This document shows, piece after piece, positions 1-6,745 of a stretch of DNA of 10,177 bases. Source of the DNA: Candidatus Accumulibacter iunctus (GTDB lineage: Bacteria > Pseudomonadota > Gammaproteobacteria > Burkholderiales > Rhodocyclaceae); contig DDUX01000102.1 in the NCBI GenBank assembly GCA_002345025.1, forward strand, positions 1-10,177, in the 5' to 3' direction. The notes beneath the pieces are model-generated. The model ran no database searches, was not told where the DNA came from, and saw only the letters and a program-made list of their open reading frames with translations. The first letter of the stretch is position 1. Every line of letters starts with the position of its first letter. A program made the translations under genes and the position numbers.

Positions 1-217
1 GCAGCAGCGACAGCGCGTGCCGCGCGCCGACGCAACCGCGGTCGAGCAGCTGACTGACGCAACGCACGGTGAAATCGCTGCTGCTGCCGCGCTGCGATAT
101 GCCGTCGAGGATCTCCCGCTTGCTGCCGTGGAAGGCGAGCGCCAGCAGGGCGGCGCGGTGCTCCTCGCCGAGATGGGGTTGCAGCAGTCGCGCTGCACGC
201 GGCAGGAAGTCGTCCAT
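1..217 (-). CDS. Partial STAND-family conflict protein (N-terminal adaptor domain only; paralogue of the next gene)
   Basis: Only the first 72 codons are in the window; the gene continues past the left edge. Translated from the ATG at 217-215 it begins MDDFLPRAARLLQPHLGEEH and matches the N-terminus of the complete STAND gene at 585-3059 almost residue for residue. The two DNA stretches (1-217 and 2843-3059) differ at about 15 positions. The similarity is in the small all-helical domain expected to act as a death-like, effector-associated adaptor, so the missing part is probably also a STAND NTPase, perhaps ending in an FGE domain; that is inference. The start is supported because close similarity between the copies runs up to the ATG and falls away just upstream. 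There is no convincing Shine-Dalgarno. It is a tandem duplicate in the same orientation. Confidence 0.8.
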   Translation of the reverse strand, partial: MDDFLPRAARLLQPHLGEEHRAALLALAFHGSKREILDGISQRGSSSDFTVRCVSQLLDRGCVGARHALSLL

Positions 218-584
218 GGGTCGCTGTGGCTGGTAGGTGTCGGGGCGGTCACCCAGACGCTGCGGCGATGCTAACCGAAAACGCCGGCCGGCGGGAGGGG
301 GATGCCGGACAGCCAGCAGCGCCATTGGCCGGCGCTACGCCGTTTCCGGCTGGCGCCGTGCGCGGGCGGTGAGGGCAGCTTGCGCCGCTCGTTTCCGATC
401 CACCTGCGACCCACTCCGTCGCGCTGGTCGATGCCGCGCGGGTCGACGAGCGCTTCGATCAGCGCCGGCAAGCCGCCGCGACGAACCCGCGACGGAGGGT
501 TTCGCACGCGCGGGGCGCTGCGCGGCGTTTCAGAGTACCAGTGCAGCAGAGATGACAGAGATCAGAGATCCAGTGGTCAGCGTT
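218..584. other. Intergenic region between the two STAND paralogues
   Basis: This 367-bp gap separates the end of the complete STAND gene from the start of the partial one. It contains the conserved 34-bp element (262-295) and, next to the STAND stop codon, a small repeat cluster (525-588). The middle (about 297-520) is GC-rich and has short open frames on both strands, none of which resembles a known protein. I found no AAC/GTT-rich sequence that could serve as a DGR template repeat, and no convincing terminator. Confidence 0.6.
262..295 (-). promoter_or_regulatory. Conserved 34-bp upstream element, copy 1
   Basis: This 34-bp stretch is identical to 3123-3156, upstream of the second paralogue. 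It holds a perfect 12-bp palindrome (CGCCGGCCGGCG, 282-293). On the minus strand, T-rich GTTTTCGG and then TTAGCAT (a poor -10-like hexamer TAGCAT at 273-268) follow. It lies 44 bp before the ATG at 217. Identity here is perfect while the coding copies differ by about 7 percent, which suggests a constrained promoter or operator; the exact role is unknown. No good -35 box is visible at the right spacing. Confidence 0.45.
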
Positions 585-588
585 TCAG
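525..588. repeat. Short direct repeats just downstream of the putative DGR variable region
   Basis: GCGTTTCAG occurs at 525-533 and again at 580-588, where the second copy overlaps the STAND stop codon (585-587). Between them CAGAGAT occurs three times (547-553, 556-562, 563-569) and CCAGTG twice (538-543, 570-575). The segment is less GC-rich than its surroundings. DGR targets often carry structured sequence just 3' of the variable region, but these are direct repeats and I see no strong hairpin, so a link with retrohoming is only a possibility. Confidence 0.5.
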
Positions 589-3059
589 GATGGGGAGAGA
601 GACACCAACCGCAAGCCAATGTTGTCGCCGCGGCTGCCCGGGACGTCGAAGGTGCGGAAGGCGCAGCGCGCACCAAAGCGGTTGTCGTACCAAGAGCCGC
701 CGCGCACCACGCGCGGGGCGTCGCGACCGGTCGTGACATTTCCTGGCTTGTCGAACCGGTTGAGACACCACTCCCAGACGCTACCGGCCAGGTCGAGGAC
801 TCCGTCCGCCGAAGCCCCGGATGGATGGAGCCCGACCGCGGTCATCCGGCCGAGCGCGCTCTCGACGGTATTGGCCCGATTCACATTGAAGGCGCCCCAG
901 GGGTACGCGCGGAGCGGATCACCGCCGCTCGCCGCGAGCTGCCACTCCCACTCGGTCGGCAGTCGGACCATATGGCCGAGCGCGACGCTCAGCCATTCGC
1001 AGTACGCCATCGCTTCGTACCACGTCAGGTCGACCGCCGGCTGGTTGTCGCGACCCCGCTGGTAAGCGGCTTCACAGCCGCGCACGCGGCGGACCAGCGC
1101 GTCATAGCCATCCGCCGCCGCAAGAAACACCCGCCACTGCGCCACGGTCACCGGATGGCGCGCGATGCGAAACGGCTCGGCGGCGAAGCGCGGGCGACCG
1201 CGCCAGCGGCGCAGCAATCCGGACGGATCGACCGCGAGTTCGACCTCGCCGCCGGGTATCTCGTGCCAAGCGATGTCCGGCAGGCCGTCGGGGCGCAGGC
1301 CGACGCCGGGGCGCGGGTCGCCGCCGGGAAGCAGCGCCAGGCGGTCGCCGATCGTCGCGCGCAGCGCGTGCGTCGTTTCCGGATCGTCGAGCAGCGCCAG
1401 CATCTCGTCGACCCGCAGCGGCCCGAGAAAGCGCTGTTCGCTCTCGCTCAGCGCGAAGCGCGGCGCCAGCCGCTGCAGCATCGGAGCGGTCTCGAGCATG
1501 ACGCGCTCGTCGGGCCAGCGGTGGCTGTCGCCGTGCGCTGCCCAGGCCGCCGTCGCACGCCCGATCTCGCGCCGCTGATGCAGGTCGTCGCGGTCCTGCT
1601 GCAGCCAGTCACGCAGCCGCGGCCAGTTGCGGATCAGCGCCTCGTGCGCGACCTCGACGGTTTCCTGGCCGCTGCCGGAATCGCGGCCGGTGACCAGCAG
1701 GCGCGCGCTCGCCAGCTCGCCGATCAGCGCGCGGGAAGCGTCGGCGAAATCGCCGAGCGACGCGCGCCGGCGGGGGTCGTCGCTGCCGTCGCCGAGCTGG
1801 ACGAGCTGCAGGAAGACGTCGCGCGCGATCGCTTCGCTGCCGGGCGCGCGCACCGCCAGTTCGTCGATGACCTCGTCGGCGCGCCTGACGATTGCGCCGC
1901 GGACGCCGCCGATCGCCTGGAAGCCGGCCTGGCAGAGCGCGCCATCCTGGCGGCGCGCATGCAGTTGGGTCAGGCAGAACTCGAGCAGCGGCAGGTTGCC
2001 CGGTTCGTCACCGACCTCGTCGAGGAGGCGGGCGACGAGACCCGGCTCGAAGCGCAGCCCGGCCGTCTCCGCCGGGCCACGGATCGCTCGCTCGCGCTCG
2101 TCGCGGTTCATGCCGCCGAGGAAGACGGTCGCCTGCTGCAGGTGGTCGCGCAACGGCCGGTGGTCGATCGCGCGACCGGTAAAGTCGGCGCGCAGCGTCA
2201 GCACGATGCGCAGCGGCGCGCTGACGCTCGCTTCGATGAGGCGGTCGGCGAAAGCGGCGGCAGTGGCGGCGTCGGTCTCGCGGTAGGTGTAGAGTTCCTC
2301 CCACTGGTCGACGAGCAACAGCAGGTGGCGGCTACCCGGGTGGACGGCGAGCAGGCTGTCGACCAGGTGCGTCAGGCCGACGCGGGCGCCGCCGGCGACG
2401 CCGCACGCCAGTTCGCCGGCGAGTTCGCCGATCGCCCGCTGCCGCTGCACGCGCTGGTCGGCGGCCGGCTCGCCTTCGATCTGCTCGAGCAGGCAGCCGG
2501 CAAGACTGCGCCAGGGCTCCGGGCCCGGTCGCACGATCGCCACCGCCCAGCCGCCGCGGCGGCGCAACAGCGGGATCAGCCCGGCCTGCACGACCGACGA
2601 CTTGCCGCTGCCCGACGCGCCGACGACGGCGACCAGCGGGCAGCGGTCGACGGCGGTGACGAGTTCGTGCGTGCAGGCGTCGCGGCCGAAGAACAGCGGC
2701 TCGTCCTCCTCGCGAAAGGCGCGCAGGTCGCGGTACGGACAGTCGGCGTCCGGCTCGCGGACGCAGCCCGCGTCGAGTTCGCCGATCAGCGTCTGGAAAC
2801 TCGCCTGCAGCTCGTCACCGGCCTCGCCGCGAACGACTTCGAGCAGCAGCGACAGCGCGTGCCGCGAGCCGACGCAGCCGCGGTCAAGCAGCCGACTGAC
2901 GCAACGCACCGTGAAGTCGCTGCTGCTGCCGCGCTGCGAAATGCCGTCCAGGATCGCCCGGTTGCTGCCGTGGAAGGCGAGCGCGAGCCTGGCGCCGCGG
3001 CGCTCCTCGCCGAGATGGGGTTGCAGCAGTCGCGCTGCACGCGGCAGGAAGTCGTCCAT
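585..3059 (-). CDS. STAND NTPase conflict protein: adaptor domain + nSTAND1 + FGE-sulfatase domain
   Basis: The protein has 824 residues in three parts. Residues 1-95 form a helical, death-like adaptor (effector-associated) domain. Residues 108-490 are a nSTAND1 P-loop NTPase: entry motif PYRDLRAF...LFFGRD (109-126), Walker A GASGSGKSS (147-155), Walker B LLLLVDQWEEL (246-256), TLRADF (288-293), and the STAND signature AHEALIRNWPRLRDWL (471-486). Residues about 600-819 are an FGE-sulfatase/C-type-lectin-like domain (RLPTEWEW at 699, PWG at 720, VWEWC at 761, VVRGGSW at 784). The catalytic Cys pair of true formylglycine-generating enzymes is not in the usual loop, so this domain probably binds a ligand rather than oxidising cysteine. 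Such proteins are known or predicted NTP-dependent sensors in which ligand binding drives oligomerisation and effector recruitment. The C-terminus looks DGR-diversified (see 600-715). The ATG is supported by the paralogue at 1-217; the ribosome-binding site is weak. Confidence 0.9.
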   Translation of the reverse strand: MDDFLPRAARLLQPHLGEERRGARLALAFHGSNRAILDGISQRGSSSDFTVRCVSRLLDRGCVGSRHALSLLLEVVRGEAGDELQASFQTLIGELDAGCVREPDADCPYRDLRAFREEDEPLFFGRDACTHELVTAVDRCPLVAVVGASGSGKSSVVQAGLIPLLRRRGGWAVAIVRPGPEPWRSLAGCLLEQIEGEPAADQRVQRQRAIGELAGELACGVAGGARVGLTHLVDSLLAVHPGSRHLLLLVDQWEELYTYRETDAATAAAFADRLIEASVSAPLRIVLTLRADFTGRAIDHRPLRDHLQQATVFLGGMNRDERERAIRGPAETAGLRFEPGLVARLLDEVGDEPGNLPLLEFCLTQLHARRQDGALCQAGFQAIGGVRGAIVRRADEVIDELAVRAPGSEAIARDVFLQLVQLGDGSDDPRRRASLGDFADASRALIGELASARLLVTGRDSGSGQETVEVAHEALIRNWPRLRDWLQQDRDDLHQRREIGRATAAWAAHGDSHRWPDERVMLETAPMLQRLAPRFALSESEQRFLGPLRVDEMLALLDDPETTHALRATIGDRLALLPGGDPRPGVGLRPDGLPDIAWHEIPGGEVELAVDPSGLLRRWRGRPRFAAEPFRIARHPVTVAQWRVFLAAADGYDALVRRVRGCEAAYQRGRDNQPAVDLTWYEAMAYCEWLSVALGHMVRLPTEWEWQLAASGGDPLRAYPWGAFNVNRANTVESALGRMTAVGLHPSGASADGVLDLAGSVWEWCLNRFDKPGNVTTGRDAPRVVRGGSWYDNRFGARCAFRTFDVPGSRGDNIGLRLVSLSPS
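600..715 (-). other. Putative DGR variable region (VR) at the 3' end of the STAND-FGE gene
   Basis: Residues 791-813 (core at 621-689) alternate invariant codons with 14 codons that all end in C or T: tac gac aac, ttt ggt, ttc, acc ttc gac gtc, agc, ggc gac aac. In DGR-targeted FGE domains the matching template positions are AAC or AAT in a pattern of W-NNN-R-NN-ARCA-N-R-NNNN-PG-N-R-NNN-IGxR, which fits here position by position. The fixed codons between them are mostly free of A at positions 1 and 2. NNY codons cannot become stops, a known property of DGR variable sites. The region sits at the extreme C-terminus, where VRs occur. Not shown here: a template repeat, an Avd-type accessory gene or a reverse transcriptase. 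The call is based on pattern only. Confidence 0.65.
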
Positions 3060-3122
3060 GGCTCGGGTGCCGGCAGGTGCGGGGTGGGCAGTTTGGGTGG
3101 TCGGGGCGGTCGATGCGGTGCA

Positions 3123-3156
3123 GCGGCGATGCTAACCGAAAACGCCGGCCGGCGGG
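3123..3156 (-). promoter_or_regulatory. Conserved 34-bp upstream element, copy 2
   Basis: The element is identical to 262-295 and includes the 12-bp palindrome CGCCGGCCGGCG (3143-3154). Here it lies 63 bp upstream of the STAND ATG at 3059, against 44 bp in copy 1, so the spacer differs by 19 bp while the element is exact. It may be a promoter/operator shared by both paralogues. It could instead be only the edge of the duplicated unit. Confidence 0.45.
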
Positions 3157-3339
3157 GCCGCCCGGCCAAGCCGCCAAGCCTTGCCGGCGGTGCGGCGGAT
3201 TCCTCGGCACGCGGTGTGCCGCCGGCCGAGCCGAAGCCTGGGCAAGTCGGCCAACTCGAGCTCGCCGAGCACCGGTCGGTCAACGGTCAGCAACTGGCCC
3301 TTGCCGGGAACCGTATCAGCCCTGCGTACATCGGTAGCC

Positions 3340-3361
3340 AAATTCTGTCTGGCAAGAATTT
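3340..3361. repeat. Inverted repeat AAATTCT-N8-AGAATTT
   Basis: Perfect 7-bp arms (3340-3346 and 3355-3361) flank an 8-bp spacer in an AT-richer island of an otherwise GC-rich intergenic region. It could be an operator or part of a distal promoter for the STAND gene, or a weak hairpin after the TonB operon. No T-tract follows the arms on either strand. Confidence 0.35.
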
Positions 3362-3427
3362 CGTACTTCGAGTAGGGGCAGCTCTGACCGGCTCGATGCT
3401 TTTCAGTTTGCGGCGGCTGCCGGCCGG

Positions 3428-3844
3428 CTACTCCGCCGGATGCGAAACAAAGCCGATCCTGAGCAGCCCACCCTTCGCCGCCAGCGCCATCACCTGCGCC
3501 ACCTTTTCGTAATGCAGATGGCGGTCTGCCCGGATATGCAGTTCCGGCTGCGGCTCTCGAGCAGCCTCGGCAGCGAAGCGTGGCCCCAGCAGATCCACGG
3601 TCACCGCCTCGCCGTTCCAGAACACCTCGCCGTTCTCACGAATTCCAAGCTCGATATGCTCGGGCTTGGTGACGTTCACGCTGCTCGATGCCTTGGGCAG
3701 GTCGATCTTCACCGAGTGGGTCAGCAACGGCGCGGTGACGATGAAGATCACCAGCAGTACCAGCATCACGTCTACCAGCGGCACGACGTTCATGTCCGCC
3801 ACCGGCATATTGCGACGATAGCGGTGGAAGCTTCCCTGGGCCAT
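3428..3844 (-). CDS. exbD: ExbD/TolR-family biopolymer transport protein
   Basis: The 138-aa inner-membrane protein is the stator partner of ExbB, using the proton motive force to energise TonB. A short cytoplasmic N-terminus leads into a single membrane segment (about 22-42) with the family motif PLVDVMLVLLVIFIVTAPL. Asp25 occupies the position of the proton-carrying aspartate of E. coli ExbD. The periplasmic part contains the usual KIDLPKA strand and ELHIRADRHLHYEKV segment. Length is typical. Its ATG lies 3 bp after the exbB stop, so the two are translated from one message. It is the last gene of the operon. The TolR alternative is less likely because tonB and a receptor precede it. Confidence 0.95.
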   Translation of the reverse strand: MAQGSFHRYRRNMPVADMNVVPLVDVMLVLLVIFIVTAPLLTHSVKIDLPKASSSVNVTKPEHIELGIRENGEVFWNGEAVTVDLLGPRFAAEAAREPQPELHIRADRHLHYEKVAQVMALAAKGGLLRIGFVSHPAE

Positions 3845-3847
3845 GCT

Positions 3848-4570
3848 TCAGCCACGCCCCATCGCAACACGGACCGCGTCTCCCCCGCCACTGCTGCCCT
3901 TCACCGTCAGCAGCACGTAGAGGTCGTGTGCAAACGACTCCAGGTGCGCCAGCCACACCCGGTTACGCCGGTTGAAGGCGTTGTAGGCGAGGACAGCCGG
4001 AATGGCCACTGCCAGTCCCAGCGCCGTCATGATCAGCGCCTCGCCCACTGGCCCAGCCACCTTGTCCAAGGTCCCCTGGCCTGAAAGACCGATCTGCACC
4101 AGCGCATGGTATATCCCCCAGACCGTGCCGAACAGGCCGATGTAGGGCGCAGCAGAACCGGCGGAGGCAAGGACGGTCAGTCCATATTCCGCCACAGCCG
4201 CCTCCCTATCCACTTCGTTGTTCAGCGTGCGGGTCAAGTACTCGGCCATCCCGCCGGCGACAGCGAGACCGCATTTTCCGCTGTCCGTCAGGGTTGCCAG
4301 CGATTTCTCCGCCAGATTGGCGAAGGCATTGTCGGCAACACGCGAACCCAGCAGCGCCTCGACTTCGGACAACGACGAAGCCCGCCAGAAGCGCTCGAGA
4401 AAGGCCTCCGCCTTGCGCCGGGCGATGAGATTCGCCAGGGATCGGGTCACGATGAGATACCAACTGGCAATCGACAGAAGCACGAGTGTGACCAGCACCG
4501 CCTTCCCCACAGCATCGGTTTGACCAAGAAAATGGGCAAAGCCCAGGGTGTTGACGGCTGTAGGTTCCAT
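3848..4570 (-). CDS. exbB: ExbB/TolQ/MotA-family proton channel protein
   Basis: The 240-aa protein forms the pentameric proton-channel scaffold of the TonB motor in the inner membrane. Three membrane segments are visible, near 20-42, 130-156 and 175-198. The second and third carry the family signatures GLFGTVWGIYHAL and GEALIMTALGLAVAIPAVLAYN. A large cytoplasmic loop lies between the first two. Length agrees with E. coli ExbB (about 244 aa). The ATG is 3 bp after the tonB stop, with GGGAG about 9 bases upstream inside the tonB end, a plausible ribosome-binding site. The order tonB-exbB-exbD separates it from TolQ. Confidence 0.95.
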   Translation of the reverse strand: MEPTAVNTLGFAHFLGQTDAVGKAVLVTLVLLSIASWYLIVTRSLANLIARRKAEAFLERFWRASSLSEVEALLGSRVADNAFANLAEKSLATLTDSGKCGLAVAGGMAEYLTRTLNNEVDREAAVAEYGLTVLASAGSAAPYIGLFGTVWGIYHALVQIGLSGQGTLDKVAGPVGEALIMTALGLAVAIPAVLAYNAFNRRNRVWLAHLESFAHDLYVLLTVKGSSGGGDAVRVAMGRG

Positions 4571-4573
4571 GGA

Positions 4574-5209
4574 TCAGCTCCCGTGCAGGACAAATCTGAA
4601 GGGTTGCACCGCAACTGCACGCGCCGGCTGCCCGTTGCGCCGTGCGGGAATGCATCGCCAGTTGCGCACTGCAGCGAGCGCGGCCTCATCAAGGCGTGCA
4701 TGGCCACTGCTGCGTTCAACCGTTGCCAATGCCACTCTTCCGGCTTCGCTCAGCTCGACCCGCAATAGCACCTGCCCGGTTTCACCGAGGCGACGGGAAT
4801 GTGGCGGATACATGGGTGCTGGGCGCTCCGGGCAGGCCACGGCAAGTTCAGAGGACAGAGCGACCGGGCCGGCGGGCAACGGCATGGGGAGCGCCTGGAC
4901 TGAGTGCTCGGGGCCTGGGTCAGCAAGCGGTGGCTGAGCAACATGGTCGGTTGTCCTGTGAACCGGCGCTTGCGCCACCAACTGCCGGGCGCGTGGCCTT
5001 TCGACCGGTCTTGGCGAGGGTGGTCGCGGGCGTTGCGGCTCAATAGCCCTTTGCGGGGCCTGCGGGGCGATGAAATTCACGAAAAGCGTGCGTGCCTCGG
5101 GCGACGGCACAGTGAGCCGATGACCCCACAACGCGTAGAGCATAGCGGCGTGCAGGGCGACAACGACAGCCAGCCCGAGCATGGGTTGAGGTGCGAAGCG
5201 CAACGCCAT
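4574..5209 (-). CDS. tonB: TonB energy-transducing protein
   Basis: The protein is 211 aa from the ATG at 5209. It has an N-terminal membrane anchor (about 10-28), a Pro/Arg-rich periplasmic spacer (about 50-75, repeated RP, PP and PRP), and a C-terminal TonB domain with YPPHSRRLGETGQVLLRV followed by RLDEAALAAVRNWRC. It passes force from ExbB-ExbD to outer-membrane receptors by pairing with their TonB box. The open frame extends 40 codons upstream, but that part lies inside the PepSY gene and lacks TonB features. The chosen ATG overlaps the PepSY stop by one base (TGATG), typical of translational coupling. It is probably a receptor-dedicated TonB, since it is encoded with its receptor. Confidence 0.92.
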   Translation of the reverse strand: MALRFAPQPMLGLAVVVALHAAMLYALWGHRLTVPSPEARTLFVNFIAPQAPQRAIEPQRPRPPSPRPVERPRARQLVAQAPVHRTTDHVAQPPLADPGPEHSVQALPMPLPAGPVALSSELAVACPERPAPMYPPHSRRLGETGQVLLRVELSEAGRVALATVERSSGHARLDEAALAAVRNWRCIPARRNGQPARAVAVQPFRFVLHGS

Positions 5210-6708
5210 CACGCCGTCGACTTCGGCGGTGATGCCCGCCCACGGCCCAGCCGCCGCCAACCCAGAACGGCGCCGCTCAGACTGATCAGCAACCCTCCGG
5301 CACTTCCCAGGATGAGCAGGACATCCCATAGAGGCCGGTTGTCAAGCAGAGGCTTCCAGTCCCAACTGTGCAGCAGAGCAAAGAGCCAGCGCTTGACCCG
5401 CAAGTGGCTGTCAAGAACCTGCACGACGCCTCCCGTTCTTGGGTCGAGGTACAACCAGCTCTCCGCCGGGTCGTCGAATTCGAGTACCAGCACCGGCAGC
5501 GGGCGGACGACATGACCGGTCATCGTACTTGGCGCCCGATCATAGTAGTGCCAGTCGTAGGCTGTCTGCACCCGGCTGCGACCAACCTGGGAATTGGGCA
5601 GCATCCGTTCTCCGGCCGCACGCAACGCGTCCAGGTCATGCGCAGCAAACGGCAGGCAATCACCGTCTGCGCGCAGCAGGCGGGTGCTCTCCGCGCCCTC
5701 GCGGCCGAGAACATAGCGCTCGCCGCCCAGGCTCAGCCACTCCATTTCGCGCACCCGAATCCCGGCCGAAGCAAAGCAGCGCAGTGAGCGCTGTGTTTCG
5801 TCCGCGGTGTTGCCCGCAGTCAGCACGAGTGACGGCACCTGTGGTCGGCGCGCCTGCGAGTCAAACACTTTCCACGGATTCACCGAAAGCAGGCCGCTCA
5901 TGACCCAGCTCAACAGCAATAGACCAAAGCCCAGTCCAAGCCAGTGATGCCAGCGCATCAACCAGGCCCGGTAGGGGCTGCGGCTGCCGTGCGGATAAGG
6001 GTGGCGGCGCCAGCGCAGGACGCCCGAGACCAGCCCGGTGAAGCCGAGCACGGCGCCGGCGAGTGATGTGCAGATGATGATTTCCGTCCACCAGCGGTCG
6101 ACGACACCGCCACGAAAGACGTACAGCCAGTGCAACCAGGCGCCCACCCAGCCCCAGTGACGCTCGGTCGCACTGGCATCCCGAACGACTTCGCCGGTCT
6201 TGCCGGAAACGTAAAGCAGGGTGCGCGCCTCGTCGGCGACGTCCACCCGATGCAACGGCCGATGGCGGTCGAGCGCTTTCGAATGTGTCCAGGCATCCTC
6301 GTCTACGCTGTCCCGATAGCGGGCCTGCGCATGTGGCGCGAAAGCCGCAGCGGATCTCAGGGCGAGTTCAGCTCCGACCGCGGTGACCGGCTCGCCGCTG
6401 TGACCGTCGATCGCCAGCTCACGGTTCCTGGCCAGGCGCACCACGTAGTGCGGTCGGCCGCCAATCGACGTCAGCCGCACCGCCTGCGGCACTTCGCCGA
6501 CGCTCGCGCTGGCGAGCGCCGCCGCGACGGGCAGGCAGCAGGTCGCTGGATCCAGCGCCGGCAATCCCTGCATGCGCTCCTGCAGATTCAGCTTCGGATA
6601 GCCGACGTACATCATCACGACGCCGGAAGCGAACCAGAGCGCCATGAACACGCAGAGTGCGATACCCGCCCAGCGGTGGGTGAGAAACAGCGCCCGCCTG
6701 AGGTTCAC
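5209..6708 (-). CDS. PepSY-domain inner-membrane protein (PepSY-associated TM / PiuB-like, iron uptake)
   Basis: The protein is 499 aa if started at the GTG at 6708 (VNLRRALFLTHRWAGI). Four membrane segments are visible: about 12-36, 207-231, 252-275 and near the C-terminus (LLILGSAGGLLISLSGAVLG). Two periplasmic PepSY-type portions lie between, with LLYVSGKTGEVV (164-175) and SWLYLDPRTGGVVQV. Proteins of this type commonly sit next to ferric-siderophore receptors and are proposed to help release or reduce iron at the inner membrane; the exact reaction is not established. The start is uncertain. An in-frame ATG at 6771 overlaps the receptor gene by 26 bases and one at 6828 overlaps further. 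I chose the GTG because it directly precedes the conserved first helix and follows the receptor stop by 37 bp. Confidence 0.82.
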   Translation of the reverse strand: MNLRRALFLTHRWAGIALCVFMALWFASGVVMMYVGYPKLNLQERMQGLPALDPATCCLPVAAALASASVGEVPQAVRLTSIGGRPHYVVRLARNRELAIDGHSGEPVTAVGAELALRSAAAFAPHAQARYRDSVDEDAWTHSKALDRHRPLHRVDVADEARTLLYVSGKTGEVVRDASATERHWGWVGAWLHWLYVFRGGVVDRWWTEIIICTSLAGAVLGFTGLVSGVLRWRRHPYPHGSRSPYRAWLMRWHHWLGLGFGLLLLSWVMSGLLSVNPWKVFDSQARRPQVPSLVLTAGNTADETQRSLRCFASAGIRVREMEWLSLGGERYVLGREGAESTRLLRADGDCLPFAAHDLDALRAAGERMLPNSQVGRSRVQTAYDWHYYDRAPSTMTGHVVRPLPVLVLEFDDPAESWLYLDPRTGGVVQVLDSHLRVKRWLFALLHSWDWKPLLDNRPLWDVLLILGSAGGLLISLSGAVLGWRRLGRGRASPPKSTA

Positions 6709-6745
6709 CCAGCGCCCACTGTGGCTTCTCCGAACATGCGATGGA

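Larger units (their letters stand above)
3060..3427. other. Intergenic region between exbD and the STAND gene
   Basis: This 368-bp gap follows the exbD stop and precedes the STAND start, all on the minus strand. It contains the second copy of the 34-bp element (3123-3156), an interrupted inverted repeat GCCGGCGG/CCGCCGGC (3183-3190 and 3219-3226), and an AT-richer pocket with a perfect 7-bp inverted repeat (3340-3361). Short open frames here are not conserved-looking. I see no clear terminator with a T-tract after exbD, so read-through into the STAND gene cannot be excluded. Confidence 0.6.

Noticed and set aside
1..295. The repeat shared with 2843-3156 as part of an insertion sequence
   Set aside because: There is no transposase, terminal inverted repeats or target duplication; the shared part is the coding start plus upstream element of paralogous genes.
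271..507. Small open frames (both strands) between the STAND paralogues as genes
   Set aside because: They have no family resemblance or ribosome-binding sites, and one merely ends in the duplicated 34-bp element, as does a similar frame at 3132-3341.
218..584. A possible DGR template repeat between the two STAND genes
   Set aside because: A template should repeat 600-715 with AAC/AAT (GTT/ATT on the other strand) at the variable codons. No such stretch is present here or elsewhere in the window.
3400..3440. A rho-independent terminator after exbD
   Set aside because: GC-rich inverted repeats (CGGCGG/CCGCCG, GCCGGCCGGC) exist around the stop codon but no T-tract follows on the minus strand.
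237..3512. A 1091-codon open frame on the plus strand
   Set aside because: It is antisense to the STAND gene and is open because of GC-rich codon use. The product is low-complexity Arg/Ala/Gln-rich without domains, while the minus strand shows clear STAND and FGE motifs.
5210..5329. A longer TonB starting at 5329
   Set aside because: The extra 40 codons lie inside the PepSY gene, have no signal or membrane features and would displace the N-terminal anchor; the TGATG junction at 5209 is a better start.
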